Shown: one piece after another, positions 5,862 through 7,292 of the stretch
Layout: every line of letters begins with the position of its first letter
Numbering within the stretch: the first letter of the stretch is position 1
Notes under the pieces: model-generated
Seen by the model: the letters and a program-made list of their open reading frames with translations, nothing else
What the model was told of the DNA's origin: nothing
Databases searched by the model: none
Source of the DNA: WVWW01 sp041568335
GTDB taxonomy: Bacteria > Acidobacteriota > Polarisedimenticolia > Polarisedimenticolales > Polarisedimenticolaceae
Length of the DNA: 7,292 nucleotides
Assembly: GCA_041568335.1 (NCBI GenBank)
Contig: JBFFZZ010000156.1
Span: forward strand, 1-7,292
Direction: 5' to 3'
Translations under genes and position numbers: made by a program

Positions 5862-6395
5862 TCAGGGGTCGAATTCCCTCCGTGCTTCCCGTTTTGCCGC
5901 GAAGTAGTTGGAGGTCACCTTCCACAGCAAACTTCCGATGAGGAACGTGAAGCCCAGCCAGAGGAGGTCCTGAACCCCGCCGAGACCCCTGCCGGACAGG
6001 ATGAACCAGCCCTGCCAGATCAGCATCGGGGCGAAGAGGATCCACATCCCGAAGACGATCAGCCCCGACGGGCTGCGGATGCTGCGCTGGCTCGTCTGAC
6101 CGTCGGTCCCCTCGGACGCCTGCTCCTCGAGCGGGGCCAGCAGCAGCTCCCGCGCCTCCTCGGCGCGCGAGGACTCGACCATCACCTCGGGTTGCCACCA
6201 GGAGTTGTAGCCGCCCGACGTGAGCCGGAAATAGCCCACCAGGTCGTGCTGCCGTTCGTTCTTGATGTAGTAGTGCATCCCCGCCTCGTCGAGCAACGAC
6301 TTCACGATGGGGATCAACGTGGAATTGTTGATCTGCATCACCGGGACGAATGTGGGGTCGTCCCCGGACGGTTCGGGCGTCGATTCGTGCGACAT
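5862..6395 (-). CDS. DUF2007-domain membrane protein
   Basis: This 177-aa protein has an N-terminal DUF2007-like domain (about 16-90): FVPVMQINNSTLIPIVKSLLDEAGMHYYIKN, with the typical motif of a small ferredoxin-like fold choosing between long and short helices, then QPEVMVESSRAEEARELL (68-85). A polar linker (90-109) leads to two hydrophobic segments (about 110-133 and 142-161) and a charged C-terminus. Residues 16-90 are thus predicted on one side of the membrane next to a helical hairpin. The function of the family is unknown. The ATG at 6395 has no clear Shine-Dalgarno sequence, yet it is the only start that keeps the full domain. It lies 99 bp after dodecin and 75 bp before the YugP-like gene, on the same strand. 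Confidence 0.78.
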   Translation of the reverse strand: MSHESTPEPSGDDPTFVPVMQINNSTLIPIVKSLLDEAGMHYYIKNERQHDLVGYFRLTSGGYNSWWQPEVMVESSRAEEARELLLAPLEEQASEGTDGQTSQRSIRSPSGLIVFGMWILFAPMLIWQGWFILSGRGLGGVQDLLWLGFTFLIGSLLWKVTSNYFAAKREARREFDP

Positions 6396-6494
6396 GCAGT
6401 TCGGTAAAGCCCTGCTCGCGGGCCCACATCTCGGCGCCCTCGCACGTTGGCCGCGTGCTCCTCGAGGACGGGTCGGATGCGGACCGGCACCGGG

Positions 6495-6695
6495 CTACTT
6501 GAGGACGAACGTCACCTTCATCAGGACGCGGTACTCGGAGACCTTCCCGTCCTTCACGTGGACTTCTTGCTCGGCGATCCAGGCGCCCTTGATGTTGTCG
6601 AGCGTCTCGCCGGCGCGTTTGATCCCCGCTTGGATCGCATCTTCGAAGCTCTTTTTGGACGAGGCTTTGATTTCGGTCACTCGGGCAATGGCCAT
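6495..6695 (-). CDS. Dodecin (small dodecameric flavin-binding protein)
   Basis: This 66-aa protein matches the dodecin family over its whole length. Dodecins form hollow dodecamers that bind flavins and buffer or store them in the cytoplasm. Visible family segments are ARVTEIKASSKKSFEDAIQAG (4-24), the single helix region to about residue 31, DNIKGAWIAEQEV (33-45) with flavin-stacking W39, and the closing strand EYRVLMKVTFVLK (54-66). The ATG at 6695 has a strong GGGAG 7 nt upstream (6707-6703). Length equals typical bacterial dodecins (65-71 aa). It follows the small uncharacterised gene by 25 bp, so they are probably co-transcribed. Confidence 0.96.
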   Translation of the reverse strand: MAIARVTEIKASSKKSFEDAIQAGIKRAGETLDNIKGAWIAEQEVHVKDGKVSEYRVLMKVTFVLK

Positions 6696-6720
6696 CGGCT
6701 TTCTCCCAAAGGTCGTTGGA

Positions 6721-6969
6721 TTACTTTTTCTTGCGGCGCTCGAGCTCCGTCATCAGGCCGACTTCGTTGAGGTACAAGTCGACGTTGCCGTTGCCGACCT
6801 TCTCGACGGCGCCGGCAAACGGGCACTTCGATTCGGCCTTCTCGCCGTTGCCGTTTGCCGCCTCGGCTTGGGTCGCATTCCCGTTCGTCGCGTCGGCGTT
6901 GTCCGTCGCACCCGCGCGCACGGCCGTCCACGCGCACCCCGAGAGGAGGAGCCTGCCATGGCCCTGCAA
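6721..6969 (-). CDS. Uncharacterised small protein, start uncertain
   Basis: The frame ending in TAA at 6721 has strong G/C third-position use and a sensible composition on the minus strand. It has an Asn/Ala/Gly-rich low-complexity part (NADATNGNATQAEAANGNGE) followed by KCPFAGAVEKVGNGNVDLYL and NEVGLMTELERRKKK at the end. I do not recognise the family. Possible starts are TTG 6969 (82 aa) or GTG 6921 (66 aa); neither has a good ribosome-binding site. With the longer start a lipobox-like LLLSGC appears, but the leader before it is too short and polar for a signal peptide, and the Leu run is simply the antisense of the plus-strand AGGAGG site. It sits 25 bp upstream of dodecin on the same strand. 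It may be a truncated gene, because its 5' end runs into the divergent channel gene. Confidence 0.5.
   Translation of the reverse strand: MQGHGRLLLSGCAWTAVRAGATDNADATNGNATQAEAANGNGEKAESKCPFAGAVEKVGNGNVDLYLNEVGLMTELERRKKK
6944..6950 (+). promoter_or_regulatory. Strong Shine-Dalgarno of the plus-strand channel gene
   Basis: AGGAGGA lies 7 nt before the ATG at 6958 and fixes the start of the partial plus-strand gene. Confidence 0.75.
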
Positions 6970-7292
6970 CGAACCCTCGCATTCGCCGGCCGAGGCTGCA
7001 CCGGAGCCGCGATCGCGCTCGCGCTCGCCACGCTGCTGTGGTTGGCCCCCGTCGCTCGTAGCCAGCAGCCCGCGCCGCCCGAGCCCGAGGCGGACAGAGC
7101 GGCGCCCGCCGGCCCGGTGGACGACTACGAGCGGGGCGTCCCGCGCAGCGCCGTGCACGGCTACCTGACGGCGTGTCGCTCCGGAGACTTCGAGCGCGCC
7201 GCCGCGTACCTGGATCTGCGGCCGGTGCCCGAGCCGGAGCGCGCCGAGCGTGGCCCCGAGCTTGCGCGTCAGCTCAAGGTCGTGCTCGACCG
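6958..7292 (+). CDS. N-terminus of probable MscS-type mechanosensitive channel (partial)
   Basis: The frame opens at ATG 6958 and is still open at the window end (111 full codons). Residues 1-36 form a Sec-type signal peptide: a positive start (MALQRTLAFAGR), a hydrophobic core (GAAIALALATLLWLA, 16-30) and a probable cleavage after PVARS. A Pro/Ala/Glu-rich spacer follows. The next block is GVPRSAVHGYLTACRSGDFERAAAYLDLR (about 58-86), then ARQLKVVLDR at the window edge. This opening, a processed N-terminus then 'P-R-x-x-V-x-G-[FY]-L-x-A-x-x-x-G-D-[FY]-x-x-A-A-x-Y-L-D-L/T-R ... LA-x-x-L-x-x-V-L-D-R', is characteristic of large periplasmic N-terminal regions of MscS-family channels in many Gram-negative bacteria. 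The membrane domain itself is outside the window, so the family call is inference from this region. Confidence 0.66.
   Translation, partial: MALQRTLAFAGRGCTGAAIALALATLLWLAPVARSQQPAPPEPEADRAAPAGPVDDYERGVPRSAVHGYLTACRSGDFERAAAYLDLRPVPEPERAERGPELARQLKVVLD

Noticed and set aside
5843..5862. AGCCC/GGGCT stem at the DUF2007 stop as a terminator
   Set aside because: Only 5 bp with a 10-nt loop and no clean U-tract on either strand.
5023..6429. 468-codon minus frame across yugP and DUF2007
   Set aside because: Its product is Arg/Pro-rich noise overlapping two genes with clear families in another frame; only the first 20 residues looked like anything (see the GNAT remark).
6931..6956. Lipobox LLLSGC in the minus frame
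   Set aside because: The Leu codons are the antisense of the strong AGGAGG site of the plus gene, and no hydrophobic signal-peptide core precedes them.
1..7292. CRISPR array, tRNA or rRNA genes, IS ends
   Set aside because: No regularly spaced direct repeats, no tRNA cloverleaf, no rRNA-like stretch and no transposase or terminal inverted repeats were found by eye.

Overview
The window is GC-rich DNA whose genes use mostly G or C at third codon positions. It comes from a bacterium with a cell envelope that exports proteins: a Sec-type signal peptide, a membrane metallopeptidase and remnants of secreted proteins are visible. I cannot name a phylum from the sequence. The gene set (integron-type integrase, PqqD/HprK/nucleotidyltransferase trio, dodecin, DUF2007, YugP-like peptidase, MscS-like channel) would suit several poorly cultured high-GC Gram-negative lineages.

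Left part (1-1806), all genes on the minus strand: a ribbon-helix-helix antitoxin, a MazF/PemK-family toxin and a complete integron-type tyrosine recombinase (IntI) form one tight transcription unit. A consensus-like promoter (TTGACT, 17 bp, TATACT) precedes the antitoxin. An 18-bp inverted repeat covers the -10 region and touches the start codon, so the antitoxin mRNA is probably almost leaderless and autorepressed. Antitoxin and toxin are 10 bp apart, and toxin stop and integrase start overlap as ATGA. The integrase therefore appears to be expressed and translated as the third gene of a toxin-antitoxin operon. No clear attC array is visible, but a short two-stem inverted repeat at 21-61, beyond the 3' end of intI, has some attC-like layout.

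Middle part (1846-5121): a PqqD-like protein (minus), an HprK-related P-loop kinase (minus) and, divergently, a PF14907-type nucleotidyltransferase (plus). These three families recur together (the 'HPr-rel-A' set), and the same families occur as accessory or tailoring genes in some lasso-peptide clusters. No precursor peptide, cyclase or leader protease is visible here. The roughly 600-bp spacer between kinase and nucleotidyltransferase holds two fragments that look like broken genes for secreted proteins: a fibronectin-III-like C-terminus on minus and a gingipain-preamble-like N-terminal segment on plus.

Right part (5076-7292): a minus-strand series of an uncharacterised small protein, dodecin, a DUF2007 membrane protein and a YugP-like zinc metallopeptidase. 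The peptidase overlaps the 3' end of the nucleotidyltransferase gene by 46 bp, convergently. At the right edge a plus-strand gene with a strong ribosome-binding site and signal peptide begins. It looks like the N-terminus of an MscS-type mechanosensitive channel and is cut by the window end.
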